DNA from: Jaltomata sinuosa
Lineage: Eukaryota; Streptophyta; Magnoliopsida; Solanales; Solanaceae
DNA length: 64,000 nucleotides
Assembly (NCBI GenBank): GCA_003996215.1
Contig: QJPP01001768.1
Span: 248,001-312,000 of the forward strand
Direction: 5' to 3'
Shown here piece by piece: positions 46,005-58,009 of the stretch. A model generated the notes under the pieces. It saw only the letters and a list, made by a program, of their open reading frames with translations. It searched no databases and was not told where the DNA came from. Position numbers and translations under genes: made by a program. Positions within the stretch are counted from its first letter, which is position 1, and each line of letters begins with the position of its first letter.

Positions 46005-46125
46005 ATTGGTAGATAGAGTTATCTTATATTCGTTGTTGGTGGGAGGTAACAAGTATCCCATGGAATTAGTCGTGCGTGCAAGCTGGCTTGAATACCACGG
46101 TTATCAAAAAAAGAAAAAGTACTGG
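46005..46125 (+). mobile_element. TS-type SINE, 3' half
   Basis: Contains TTGGTGGGAGGTAACAAGTATCCC, then GGAATTAGTCGTGCGTGCAAGC and ACCACGGTTATC followed by an A-rich tail. This is the well-known 3' body of the Solanaceae TS SINE. The pol III promoter half is missing or too decayed. Confidence 0.68.
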
Positions 46126-46344
46126 CAAAATTTAGGTGGGTACGTATTTTCATTTAGAATGCCAATTTAGGAAATTGGAAGAGAAGGCTAAAATTCTGCA
46201 TTTACAAGAATACATCCAGTAAATCACATGACTTCTATGTGACCAAGAAAACAATCACTCAGTTTGCCAAGTAATTCTTACATCCCTAAGGTTGTTATTT
46301 GTTAAGAATAGATTTTTCTTTTGAATACACACATGTATAATAGA

Positions 46345-46420
46345 CTCTTGTGGTCGGGTTCTTCCTCGGACCCTGCGCATAACGGGAGCTTTAGTGCACC
46401 GGACTGCCCTTTTTTTAAAC
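46345..46420 (+). mobile_element. SINE 3' fragment
   Basis: GACTCTTGTGGTCGGGTTC, then GGACCCTGCGCATAACGGGAGC and TTAGTGCACCGGACTGCCC followed by T7 matches another abundant Solanaceae SINE body from memory. Confidence 0.6.
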
Positions 46421-46699
46421 ATGTATAGCTAATTAATCAGTTAGTCACACAGATTCATTCTATCACTTGTCAATTTTGAGCTAAGAGAAGTTTCTCTATC
46501 AAACTCTCTTCTTTTTTTCATTGTCGATCTACTTCTGAACTTCGTCCACCACTCTGCAATGGTGGATGTTATCGATGATGAAGAAGTTTCATGAATCGAG
46601 AAAGTAGTGGTGCAATTTCTGTTCATTTGACAGTCAGAATGAAGCATTTCTGATTAATCATCGTCATTCAATTGACTAGAACGGATAATTACATAGTTT

Positions 46700-46940
46700 G
46701 AAGTATGAAGATGAAGATGTCGCTGATGGCCAAGAACAAATTAGGATTTATCGATGGATCATGCACAAGGATAAATACAATGAAGTTATAAGCAAGGAAA
46801 AGAGAGCGTTGCAACGCTATGCTGTTTACCAAGTGGAATAAAATAGTCTATTGTAGCAATGCACAACCAATTTGGATAGACCTTCAGGAAAGGTTTGACA
46901 TAATCAATAGTTTGTGGATCTATCACAATCACGACTTGGT
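46700..46940 (+). pseudogene. Copia gag fragment
   Basis: Frame pieces read AKNKLGFIDGSC, then CNAMLFTKWNKIVYCSNAQPIWIDLQERFD (quoted in part), the N-terminal gag of Retrofit-like copia elements (relatives: KLGFVDGTC, ANEVWEDLRERF). No ORF survives. Around 46935-47032 the tract ends CATGAACACCCCTAGCA, resembling a lone hAT terminus. Confidence 0.6.
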
Positions 46941-47396
46941 TTGATTCTTGTACGTATTTGAAAAATTGACTTAATTGATTTGATCATTTTTTGAGTTAAA
47001 ATCGACTCAAATCAAATCATGAACACCCCTAGCAACTACTATCAAGGTATTGCTAGTGTTTTTTCTTCTTCTTGTATATTACTCTTAAGTTGAAGTTACT
47101 ATATGGGATATGACCCAATGGTATATACCACCTCCTTATTGCTCAAGTGAGAAATCCAAGTCTTTTGTTGATCACAACACTTGCAACAACAGAAACTTTT
47201 TCTATTTTTAAATTGGTCTTGATGAGTACGTACTATATAGAGTGCCATTAGTCAGCTTCTTGCAAGTGTCACCCTAACCCTCAAGAAAAACCAAGCATAT
47301 GATATGGTTATTCATGAAAAAGAAGGAAATGGATGAATTTAGTCCTATATGATTTGAATAGAAAAAAATAACTATGCAGAAAAAAATTGTTTGTTT

Positions 47397-47640
47397 TATT
47401 GTAAAATATTAACAAATGTTAAAGGAAAAGAAAATTAAAGTGGAAAGAGAGAATTTAGGATATTGTCTATGTTTTTATTTTTTCCATCTAATCTCCAATT
47501 TTACAAGAAAACTAATATATATATAGGCCAACAGGTTGACCATTAGTCACTAACTTAATCACAATCCTTCCACATGGAAGGACACATGTCCATCCAAGTA
47601 TATAAGTGGAGGCCACATGGCATCCACATGTTTCACAACA
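47397..47640 (-). repeat. 3' LTR of the copia element
   Basis: Plus strand TATTGTAAAATATTAAC...CATGTTTCACAACA. It includes CTAATATATATATAGG (TATA region of the minus-strand promoter). Confidence 0.88.
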
Positions 47641-50600
47641 CTCCCCCTTGGATGTCCATGTAAAACAAAAAATATGATACATAATTTTCTATAATACGCA
47701 TTGCTTGCTGCCTCATTAAAAACCTTACCAAGAAAAATCCAGTGGGATAAAACCTTGGTTAAGGGAAAAAGAGTACAACGCGTATTCTTACTCCCCCTGA
47801 TGAAGGCCACGTTCCAAGCGGTTGAGACTCCGCATTTCAATTTTGTGTACCATCTTCTCAAGAGTTGAGGTTGGTAAAGACTTGGTGAATAAGTCCGCTG
47901 GATTATTACTGGAACGAACTTGTTGTACATCAATATCACCGTTCTCCTGAAGATCATGTGTGAAGAATAACTTTGGTGAAATGTGCTTCGTTCTATCTCC
48001 TTTTATGAAGCCTCATTTCAATTGGGCTATACACGCAGCATTGTCTTCAAATATGACCGTGGATATTTTGACACCACACTCCAAGCCGCATCTTTCTTTG
48101 ATGAACTGTATCATCGATCTCAACCACACACATTCTCTACTCGCTTCATGAATCGCTACTATCTCAGCATGGTTTGAAGAAATAGCAACAATTGACTGCT
48201 TTGTAGATCACCATGATATAGCAGTTCCTCCGTATGTAAACAGATACTTGTTTGAGATCGAGCTTTATGTGGGTCCGATAAATAACCTGCATCTGCATGA
48301 CCAACAAGATCTGCACAATTTTGATTAGTATAAAACAGACCCATATCAATAGTTCCCTTTAGATATCGCAGGATATGTTTGACACCATTCCAATGTCTCC
48401 GCGTCGGGGAAGAACTATATCTTGCTAGCAAATTAACAGAAAATGCTATATCAGGTCTAGTTGCATTAGCAAGATACATAAGTACGCCTATAGCACTGAG
48501 ATATGGTACTTCAGGACCAAGAAGTTTTTCATTCTCTTCTGGGGGTTGGAACGGATCTTTATTCACTTCAAGTGATCGAACAACCATTGGAGTACTTAAT
48601 GGATGTGTTTTGTCCATGTAAAATTATTTTAAAATCTTCTCAGTGTAGGCAGATTGGTGGATGAAGACCCCGTCTGCTAAATGTTCAATTTGCAGACCGA
48701 GACAAAGTTTTGTCTTTCCAAGATCTTTCATCTCAAATTCTTTCTTTAGATATTCAATTGTCTTTTGGACCTCTTCAGGGGTTCCAATGAGGTTTATGTC
48801 ATCAACATAGACGGCAAGTATAACAAACTCACATGTCGTCTTCTTAATAAAAATACAAGGACAAATGACGTCATTTATATAACTTTCATTTATCAAGTAC
48901 TCACTAGGGCGATTATACCACATGCGCCCTGATTGTCTTAGACCATACAATGATCTTTGCAATCTGATTGAGAACATATCTCGAGATATAGGATTACGTG
49001 CTTCAGGCCGTTTCAATCCTTCCGAAATTTTCATATAAATTTCATTATCAAGTGAACCATAAAGATAAGATGTAACCACGTCTATTAGATATATTTCAAG
49101 ATTTTCATGTACAGTTAAACCGATGAGGTATCAAAAAGTTATTGCATCCATAACTAGTGAATATGTTTCTTCATAGTCGACGCCGGGTCTTTGAGACAAT
49201 CCTTGTGCAACAAGGCGTGCCTTGTATCTTACAATTTCATTTTCTCATTTCGCTTTCGCACAAAGACTCATTTATAGCCAACTGGTTTTACACCATTAGG
49301 GGTTTGGACTACAGGTCCAAAAACCTCACGTTTAACAAGTGAGTCCAATTCTGATTGAATTGCCTTTTGCCATTTTGGCCAATCACGTCTTCGTCGACAT
49401 TCTCCGAAAGATTGAGGCTCAAGATCCTCATAGTCTTCCATAAAACTAAGTGCAACATTATATGTAAAAGTATTATCCACCATAATTTTTGATCGATCTA
49501 AATTCATTCCATCACCGGTAAAACTTATCGAAAGTTCTTCATTCACTTGAGTCTCAGATTCACTGATTTCTTCAGGAATATCAGGATTAATCAGATCTTG
49601 AATCTCTTTATAAGATTCTTTTATAGTGTCATCTTTATAATTTCTTGCACTTCTTTTTCTAGGATTTTTTATCCTTTGAGCCCAATGGTCTACCACGCTT
49701 CAGGCGTGTTTGGGATTCAGAAGCTATGACACTAGTAGATGGTCCTTTTGGGACGTCAATTCTGATAAGCACATTCACTGCAGGGATATGCGACTTAGTT
49801 ATCCGTTTCAAATCAGTAAATTGCATCTGGCATTTGATTTGCTATTTTTTGTAAGTGGATGATCTTCTGGACCTCCTGCTCACATATAAGAGCACGTGAA
49901 TCAAAATGAGATAGTGATGAAACTCTCCACGCAATTTCTCTTGTGGGTTCCTTTTTCTCTCCCCTTAATTGCGAGAAATTTGTTTCATCAAACTGATAGT
50001 CTGTGCAAATCGAACAGTGAATAAATCTCCTGTCAATGGTTCAAAGTAGCGAATTATGGAGGGTGAGTCAAACCCAACATATATACCTAACCTTCGTTGA
50101 GGTCCCATCTTAGTACGCTGTGGTGGTGCTATAGGCACGTATACCGCAAATCAAAAATTTATAGATGAGCTATATTTGGCTCGTGACCAAATACTAATTG
50201 TGATGGAGAGTATTTATTATAATGAGTCGGTCTGAGACGAATGAGTGTTGCTGCATGTAGGATAGCATGGCCCCAAATAATAATGGGAAATTTCGTTTTC
50301 ATAAGCAGTGGTCTTGCTATCAGTTATAGGCGCTTAATAAATGACTCTGCAAGGCCATTTTGAGTATGAATATGAGCAACAAGATGTTCAATTCTTATCC
50401 CAATTGATAAACAATAATCATCAAAAGCTTGGGATGTAAATTCTACAGCATTATCGAGACGAATAGCCTTAATAGAATAATCTGGAAATTGTGCCCTTAA
50501 TCGTATTATTTGTGCCAATAACTTCGCAAATGCCAGGTTGCGATATGAGAAGAGGCACACATGTAACCATCTTGAAGATGCATCTATTAGGACCATAAAA

Positions 50601-51770
50601 TATCTAAACGATCCACTAAGTGGATGAATAGGTCCACATATGTCTCCATGTATACGTTCTAAAAAGCCAGGGGATTTGATGTCAACCTTCATTAGTGATG
50701 GCCTGACCATTAACTTGCCTTGATAACAAGAAACACATGAAAATTCATCATTTGTAAGAATCTTTAGGTTCTTTAATGGATGCCCCATTGAATTTTCAAG
50801 AATTCGTCTCATCATTATTGATCCAGAATGACCTATTCGGTCATGCCATAACACAAAAGTATTTAAATCAGTAAACTTCTGGTTTACGATCGAATGTGCT
50901 TCAATTGCACTAATTTCTGCATAATATAGGCCAGAAGATAGGGTTGGTAATTTCTCCAAAATATATTTCTGGCCTGAGACAGTTTTAGTTATACCAAGGT
51001 ATTCCATATTTATTTCATTTAGTGTCTCAACATGATATCCATTTTGGCGGATATCTTTGAAACTTAACAAGTTTCTTGGAGATTTAGAAGAGAATAAATC
51101 ATCTTATATAATAAGTTTTGTCCCCTTAGGCAGAAATATAGTAGCTCTTCCGGAGCCTTCAATCAATTTTGAATTACCAAAAATTGTAGTAACATTTGCT
51201 TTCTTTCTAAGCAAGGAAGAAAAGTATTTCTCATCTTTAAATATGGCATGCGTTGTTCCATTGTCAATTACGCAAATATCCTCATGATTTGGAGATCCAA
51301 ATAAAATTTGAGGCATATCCATATTTTCTTCAAAAAAAAGATATAAACAAAGTAAAATTACTATCAAACATGGCTATTATATAAACTTTATTTATTTACA
51401 GGAGTTGAAAAAAAAAACATAAACATATCGAAAAGGATAAACAAACATAAGACTAACTAGATTATAGCAGGCTCATCGCTGATCATTTTTCCTTCAGGGA
51501 ATTCAAAGAAATCAGCTATGTCCAGATGCATGGGCTCAATATTATCTTCAGAGATAAAACTTGCTTCCGCATTGTTACCCAGCCTATGTATGGGCTCAGC
51601 ATTATCTTCGGAAATAAAGTTTGCTTCTCGATTATTATCACCCCTTTTCAAGGATGCCTGATACAGCTGAACTAGACGTTTGGATGATCGACACATACGT
51701 GAACAGTGCCCAATTCCTCCACATCTATGACATATACTTTCTGAATTTTTCTTTTGCACAACTTCTTATT
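47641..51770 (-). pseudogene. Copia pol (knuckle, protease, integrase, RT, RNase H), broken
   Basis: From the 5' side on the minus strand: knuckle CHRCGGIGHCSRMC (about 51680-51725, CCHC complete). Protease has CVIDNGTTHAIF at 51257-51265, where DSG has become DNG. Integrase at 50324-51070 has HDRIGHSG..CVSCYQGK (zinc part), HGDICGPIHP, RLDNAVEF and NGLAESF, so the DDE aspartates and glutamate are visible. RT at 48624-49079 has SLYGLRQSGRMWY and AVYVDDINLIG with both aspartates kept. A stop (TAA) follows YTEKILK. RNase H at 48159-48617 has YLANATRPDIAF and LVGHADAGYLSDP, then shifts frame. The C-terminal ADLFTK region decays into 47800-48180. Confidence 0.9.
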
Positions 51771-52485
51771 TTTCACCCTTCTTTTTATACTGCTGGTCAT
51801 TTTTTGGTGCAAGACGACCATCATGATTATAATTTTTTTTTCGACCACGGCCACGATCACGACTGGGGCCACGACCGCTTTCTCGCTGATTATAATTTGC
51901 ATGATTCACTTCAGGGAGTGGCATAGAACCAGTGAGTCGACTCTCATAATTTTTCATCAATAAGTCATTATGCTGCTCAGCAATAAGAAGATGTGAAAGT
52001 AATTCAAAATATTTTTGAAAGCCCATTTCTCGATATTGTTGCTGCAGGAGCATATTCGAGGCAGGGAATGTGGAGTATGTTTTTTCAAGCTTAGCATGTT
52101 CAGTGACCTCTTCTCCGCATAAGTTTAACTGCGATATAATTCTATACATGGAAGAATTATATTCAGTTATACTTTTAAAATCTTGTAACCTCATATTAAA
52201 CCAATCATGATGTGCCTGTGGAAGAATGACCAACTTCAGGTGGTCATATCTATCTTTTAAATTATTCCACAGGATAAGATGGTCTTTAATAGTGAGGTAT
52301 TGCATTTTTAACCCCTCATCAAGATGGTGGCGGGAAAATATCATAGCTTTGGCACGGTCTTGACTAGATGCCTGATTATTATCTTTGATGGTGTCTACCA
52401 GACCCATCGCATCTAAGTGGAATTTCAGCATCAAGTGCCCATGACGAGTAGCCTTTGCCCGATATATCCAGGGAAACAAATTCAT
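51766..52485 (-). pseudogene. Copia gag, long open frame
   Basis: A 239-codon open frame: LKFHLDAMGLVDTIKDNNQA, then HLDEGLKMQYLTIKDHLILW and LPQAHHDWFNMRLQDFKSI, ending in an Arg/Gly-rich tail GRGPSRDRGRGRKKNY. This is the copia gag capsid (UBN2-type). The frame stops just before the zinc knuckle at 51725, so gag is separated from pol. The N-terminus probably lies upstream in another frame (to about 52560), because the first Met here is internal. Confidence 0.82.
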
Positions 52486-52576
52486 TAGAAATATTGGACA
52501 TTTAAAAAAAAATAAAGTTCTTACCCTTTTTACCTGTCTACGTAGCTCGAGATGGTAGAGTCTCGTGTTGATAACG

Positions 52577-52824
52577 TATTGTAAAATATTAACAAATATT
52601 AAAGGAAAAGAAAATTAAAGTGGAAAGAGAGAGAATTTAGGATAATGTCTATGTTTTTATTTTTTCCATCTAATCTCCAATTTTACAAGAAAACTAATAT
52701 ATATATATAGGCCAAAAGGTTGACCATTAGTCACTAACTTAATCACAATCCTTCCACATGAAAGGACACATGTCCATCCAAGTATATAGATGGAGGCCAC
52801 ATGGCATCCACATGTTTCACAACC
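52577..52824 (-). repeat. 5' LTR of the copia element
   Basis: Plus strand TATTGTAAAATATTAAC...CATGTTTCACAACC. The last base differs from the 3' LTR, so the LTR begins GGTTGTG instead of TGTTGTG on the minus strand. Confidence 0.87.
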
Positions 52825-52829
52825 TGTTT

Positions 52830-54114
52830 TATCTGTAGATCTCTTAAATATAAAAGAAATAATTTTTATAAAAAAATAATTAAAAATATATTAAAAGAAA
52901 CTACAAAATCAATTAATCATCTGAGAAAAGTCATATATGGAGGCTAGTTTCAATGATTATGGTGAATGATGCCAACGATTCTACCGTTCTAATGAGTACT
53001 AGACACGGTAAGAAATAAAAGTTTTTTTCATCACGAATTAGTGAGAAATTTATGCTATGAAACATAATTTTCTTATCGAACCATCTCAATGAAAAAATGC
53101 ATGATGAGAAACAGATTCAAATAGTGGGGAATTTTGTAATTTTTTGTACGAAAATATTTTTTTTTTTTTCTTTTTCCACCAATTCAATTAAAATATCTGT
53201 GGAAATAAGAAATTTGAGTGAAAAAATAGTAATTTTTTTGGTATTCAGAGGAAATCAACATAGGCCTAGGAGATATAAAATTCTGTACTATATTACTGTG
53301 AGTTTTGTCGAAATAAGCTAAGAGACATACTACAAAGTCAACTCTTTTACTACAAGTTAGTCGGATATCTACATGACTTTAATTAAGAGCAAGAAGAGAC
53401 AAATAAAATATAATAAATATTGTATGGTATAAAATATATATAAGTAAATATATATTCGGATTTTGCTAACCTGTTACATGAAGTTAGTAAGTACCCATTT
53501 GACCATAGATATTGCAAGCACTTTTTGGAAAACTTTGGTAAAATTTGTTTGACGTGATTTTTGGGCCAAAATGTAGTTAAAAAACTTACCCAAACTTTTA
53601 TAATTTATAAAAAAAGCATATCTATTTATGACTCCAACTAATTCTATCTACCCTTTTGCGAGAAGTGCACGAATACCCTTTTTGATGCAGCTATTTAACA
53701 AATAGTCACCACACATCTTATTTGCACGAATACCCGAATAAAAATAACTATATAATATACGAACAATAATACCCCTATGCGTTATAAAAACCTGATCCCA
53801 AGCTGCGTGTCTTTGTCATGTCCATATTTTATTACAAAGTTTCATCAATAATCGGAAAATTCATCTGCAATCTGCAGAATCGCCAATAAATCATCACTAT
53901 GTGTGTTATTCAATGTAATTCTGTTTATTTTCTAAGGTTTAACCCAAAATTTACAATTTGAAACAATAATCGCTTCCTTTTTGTATCGAATCATCTAAAT
54001 TATCAAAAACTAGAGTTGCTTGTATTTTGTATCAGCATAATCGCTTTTTTGTTTTATATTTTGTAGATCCACTCATTTGAATTATCAAAAAGCTCTGCTA
54101 CAAAGTGATTTTCT
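52830..54114. other. AT-rich intergenic stretch
   Basis: No gene or bounded repeat was recognised. Short frames here show no motif. Confidence 0.5.
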
Positions 54115-54640
54115 ACTTGACTTATTTGACAAAAATTGTGAATTTGTACTTGATCGTGTATCTCTGAACTGTTCTAATACTGATATGAATCATGCGTGAA
54201 AAACTAGGATGAATTCGAACATGATGAACATGACATTTGTCATATTTTCAAGAGTGAGTTTGATCATGTATGTCTGAGTTGTTATGATCCTGATATGAAT
54301 TATGCATGAAAAACTAGGATGAATTCGAATATGATAGCCTAGAATTTACCATATTTTAAAGAGTTAGTTCAATCATGTATGTCTGAGCTTTTATGATCCT
54401 CATATGAATTATGCATGAAAAATTAGAGTGAATTCGGATATGATAGACTGATGAGATTTATTATATTTTCAAGGGTAAGTTCGGTCGTGGATGTCTGACC
54501 TTCTCTGATCCTAAATGAAACTATGCATGAAAAACTAGGGTGAAATTGGACATAATAGATTGAGAATTACTATATTTTCAAGGGTGAGTTTGGATGTGTA
54601 TGTCTTATATATTCTGATCATGATATGAATTATACACTAT
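54115..54640. repeat. Tandem array, about five ~110-bp units
   Basis: The marker phrase TGTCTGAG.T..TATGATCCT recurs at about 54157, 54271, 54380, 54492 and 54601 (spacing 109-114). Each unit contains ATATGAATTATGCATGAAAAA and CATATTTTCAAG.GTGAGTT. Unit identity looks like 80-90%. The right end overlaps the truncated copia element. Confidence 0.85.
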
Positions 54641-56956
54641 GTTTGCAAACCTTTTTGATCGATTGATCATTCTCTTTTCTTTGCCTGTTGTAATTCTATA
54701 CGACTGTATTGTAGCATAGGCATAAACATTATCATCTTGATTAAAGTTTTGCACCTCCTCCATTTCTGAACTACTGGGCTGATCTAGTGGAGATTCAATT
54801 TCTAGCTCTATGCGGTCACTCACACCACGATCTATTTTTGCTATGACTTTTCCCCTTGATTGTCCAGTGAGGCACATTCGTTGAATGTCACATCCCTACT
54901 GATAATTAACCCTGAAGTCTTTTGATCTGTGCACCACAATCTTTAACCTTTCACTCCAATTGCAGATGCTAGAAATATGCACTTCTTTACCCTCGGCTCA
55001 AGTTTGTTATCCCTCACATGAGCATAAGCAGGACAATCAAATATCTTTAAATTTGAATAATCAGCAGGCGAACTGGACCATACCTCAAAAGGAGTTTCAA
55101 ACTCAATAGCCGTGGATGGAGATCTCTTGACCAAATAACAAGTTGTATTAATTGCTTCAGCAAAAAAATCTTTGCTAACACATGAGTGTGAAAGCATAGT
55201 TCGTACCCTATCACAAAGTGCTCTGTTCATACGTTCTGCAACACCATTTTGTTATAGTGTTCCAATACAAGTACGGTGTCTCACTATGCCCTCTCTGTCG
55301 CAAAAATCATTAAACTCTGAGTTACAAATTTGCAACTCATTGTCCGTCCGAAGACGCTTAACTATTCTTTAAGTCTACCTCTCAACAATCATCTTCTATT
55401 TAACAAATATCAGAAATACCTCATCTTTTATTTTCAAAAAATACACACATATCATTCTTGAGTAATCGTCAATCAAAGTCATAAAGACACCGCTTTTGAA
55501 GAAAATTCTTTTTAGACCCCACAAGTTTGAATGTATATAATCTAACTTGTCTTTGATTTTGTGTTCTGCCTTCTTGTAGAATTTCATCCTTGTTTGCTTA
55601 CCAAACACATAAGTTCACAAAAATTTAAAGATTGATTTTTGTACCCATCCAACAAATTTGACTTGCTCAACAAAGACAATCCTTGTTACTCATATGACCA
55701 AGTCATAAGTGCCAAAACTGAGAATGATTCAGATCACTCTTTCTAGAAGCTATAATTGCTTCCCCTTCAACTACACTGGCTTGAAGATAATATAGTCTAG
55801 CATGCAGCTTACCTTTCCTTAGTACTATGGAACCTTTACACACTTTAAGTGTCCCATTCTCTGAGTGAAACTTATACCCTTGATCATCCAAAATTTAAAG
55901 AGAAATTAAATTCCTCTTCATTCGAGGAACATGCCAACACTCAATATTTCTGATAATGCCATTGAATATTTTTAATTTGATGTTACTAATTCCTTCTACC
56001 TCTAATGAATTATTATCACCTAGATAGACAGTCCCACTCGTCTGCTTTTAAGTTGCAAACCAGTTTTGTGTGAACACATGTGGAAAGTTGCACCAAAATT
56101 AAGAATCCAGGAATTATACCTATGACCAGAACTCACGACACAAACTTTTCCTACATAGTCATTATCATCAGAATTGTTGCTAATGCCAATAATATTTGCT
56201 GAGTAATCAATTTTTATTTTTCTCTTTTCTCCTTTAGCTTAGAACAATCTCTTTTGTAGTGACCCTGCTCTCCACACTCATAACAATTCTGTTTTTTTGC
56301 TCTAGATTTTGATTTGCGTTAGACTTTTTTCCTACTAAAGTCTTTTTGTTGTGTTCTTCCCCTGCTCGCAATACCTTCGCCCTCAGTTTTGCTATCAGAA
56401 AATCTCTTCTTCAACTCTTTAGTTTTTAGTGCATTACTAACATCATCCAGTGAGATATTGTATTTCCCATATAGCTATGTATCAACAAAAGTATCATAAG
56501 ATGATGGTAAAGAACATAACACGATCACGGTCCGATTCTCACTCTCAATTTTGATATCTACGTTCTCCAAGTCCATTATAATTGAATTAAACTCATCAAG
56601 GGTGAGTTTTAACTGGTGTACCTTTCATGCATCCGAAGATTGTACAACCTCTTTTTCAAGTATAGGTAGTTTGTCAATGATTTCTTAGAATACATATTTT
56701 AAGAAATTACTGCAGATTTTTCTTCAGCAATTTCCCGAAGAACGCTATCTGTAACGCTCATGAAGATCGCACTCAAAACCCTCTCCTTCAGTTCTGCCTT
56801 CTCTGACTCTTTTATCTCCTCAGGAAAACCCTCCTCAATTGCCTTACATAACCCTTGTAACACCAGGTACAATCTCATTCTAATCTTCCATAGACTGAAA
56901 CTAGATCCCCAATCAAATTTATCTACTTTATACTTTGTGGAAGATAATGGAGACAT
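54605..56956 (-). pseudogene. Copia gag-protease-integrase, inactivated
   Basis: Gag starts MSPLSSTKYKVDKFDWGSSF and includes LWKIRMRLYLVLQGL. The knuckle near 56225-56285 is intact (CYECGEQGHYKRDC). Protease reads ILNFGATFHMCSHK at 56095-56100, with DSG changed to NFG. Integrase has DYIHSNLWG at 55525-55527, first catalytic Asp changed to Asn; LRTDNELQ and NGVAERMNR keep the second Asp and the Glu. After integrase come CPAYAHVRDNKLEPRVKKCIF and the hinge. Multiple stops. Confidence 0.85.
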
Positions 56957-57008
56957 CTTAACCTTTGACTATGTGTAGAAATTCTAACCCTGCTCTGATA
57001 CCAATTCT

Positions 57009-57357
57009 TGAAGAAATATCGTGGATAACTAGCACACAATCACACACAAAGAAAATAGAGAAGAAAAATAATACAAGGATTTAAAGAGGTTCGACTAGAC
57101 CTTATCCTCTAAGCAAAAGCAGAAAGAATTTTCTACTATGAAAGAGAAGAAGTTTACAATGCTTTTAGAATCGCCAACTACAACTCATATATATAAATTT
57201 CAAGTAGTTCCAAACTTATAAGAAAAAAGTTCTCCCAATCCTACTAGGAGTATATTTTCCTTTCCCAAATCTATTAGGACATTAACAGATTTTCTAAATC
57301 AATCGAGATTATGAGTTTTCTAAAATATAAAAGAAAAAATTCAAGACATTATTAACA
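57009..57357 (-). repeat. 5' LTR of the truncated copia element
   Basis: Begins TGTTAATAATG on the minus strand at 57357 and ends TTCTTCA before AGAAT and the primer site. Confidence 0.8.
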
Positions 57358-57360
57358 CAT

Positions 57361-57711
57361 TTGAAATTAGGTCTTCGATTTTATCATCTTGCTTTGAATA
57401 TATTTGCCCCGTACCTTCAACATTTGGAAATTTCAGGAGATCTTTATGATCTCAAGTGTATGATTGTAGATATGTGTGCCGTGGTTACTACTAAGCTTAC
57501 TTTCAATATTATGTGTATGAAAGACATTCTGGTTGATCATGGTCAGGAATTTGATCCTCAGGAAGACGGTTGTAGTGGATATCATCAATTCCTTAAGACC
57601 CTCGTCCGCTATTATCTTCTAACGTTTCGTTATGCAAATGAGTTAACAATCGGAACTTGGTTCACAGAGGTTTGTTTCTATCTCAGAGTCCTTTTCTCTA
57701 TTTGCTATTAG
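57361..57711 (+). pseudogene. F-box/FBD-LRR-like gene fragment
   Basis: The open frame starts directly after the copia LTR edge. It reads NIFAPYLQHLEISGDLYDLKC, then KLTFNIMCMKDI, FLKTLVRYYLLTFRYANELTIGTWFTE (quoted in part) and a possible splice donor (GAGGTTTG at about 57668). This is the LRR-to-FBD linker type seen in plant F-box/LRR proteins (relatives: APYLQHLEISG.L.DLKCRL). No F-box, N-terminal LRRs or FBD C-terminus are present. The LTR begins within 4 bases of it, so the gene was cut by the retrotransposon or its later deletion. Family call is from memory. Confidence 0.6.
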
Positions 57712-58009
57712 CAGACAGTTGCTAGATGTAAACATCAGTTGGGAACCTTTATGCAAATTTCAAGATCCAACTGGATTAGTTGCAGAAACTTGTGGCTTTT
57801 TTGTGCTTTTTTGTCAACTTTCTGATGTCAGGTATTTCTTTTGTCAAATCGGCAAAAGATATATTCGAAAGCCAGGATTCTTGTGCGTTGATATTGCTTA
57901 AAGTGTTAGATGATTAGATTTGTCACATAACTTATCTTGCTGTGGAGTACTTCCTTTTTGTTGTTATTGCTTTCTCTATTCTTTATATTATTAGTTTCAT
58001 TGGGATTAC
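57712..58009. other. Remnant flank of the F-box-like fragment
   Basis: Short frames with no recognised motif; possibly former intron sequence. Confidence 0.35.

Larger units (their letters stand above)
47397..52824 (-). mobile_element. Complete Ty1/copia retrotransposon with TGTTT target duplication
   Basis: The 5,428-bp element has LTRs at 47397-47640 and 52577-52824 (244 and 248 bp), differing at roughly eight sites plus two small indels. It is flanked by TGTTT at 47392-47396 and 52825-52829. On the minus strand the LTR runs TGTTGTGAAACATGTGG...ATTTTACAATA. A polypurine tract CAAGGGGGAG precedes the 3' LTR. The sequence after the 5' LTR is CGTTATCAACACGAG, which is not the usual TGGTATCAGAGC. 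The coding region is broken by several stops and shifts. Confidence 0.92.
54605..57357 (-). mobile_element. 5' half of a Ty1/copia element (LTR, gag, protease, integrase)
   Basis: Minus-strand order: 5' LTR 57357-57009 (TGTTAATAATGTC...TTCTTCA), tRNA-iMet primer site 57003-56992 (TGGTATCAGAGC), gag from 56956, CCHC knuckle, protease and integrase, then truncation at about 54605 beside the 110-bp tandem array. RT, RNase H and the 3' LTR are missing. Confidence 0.87.
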
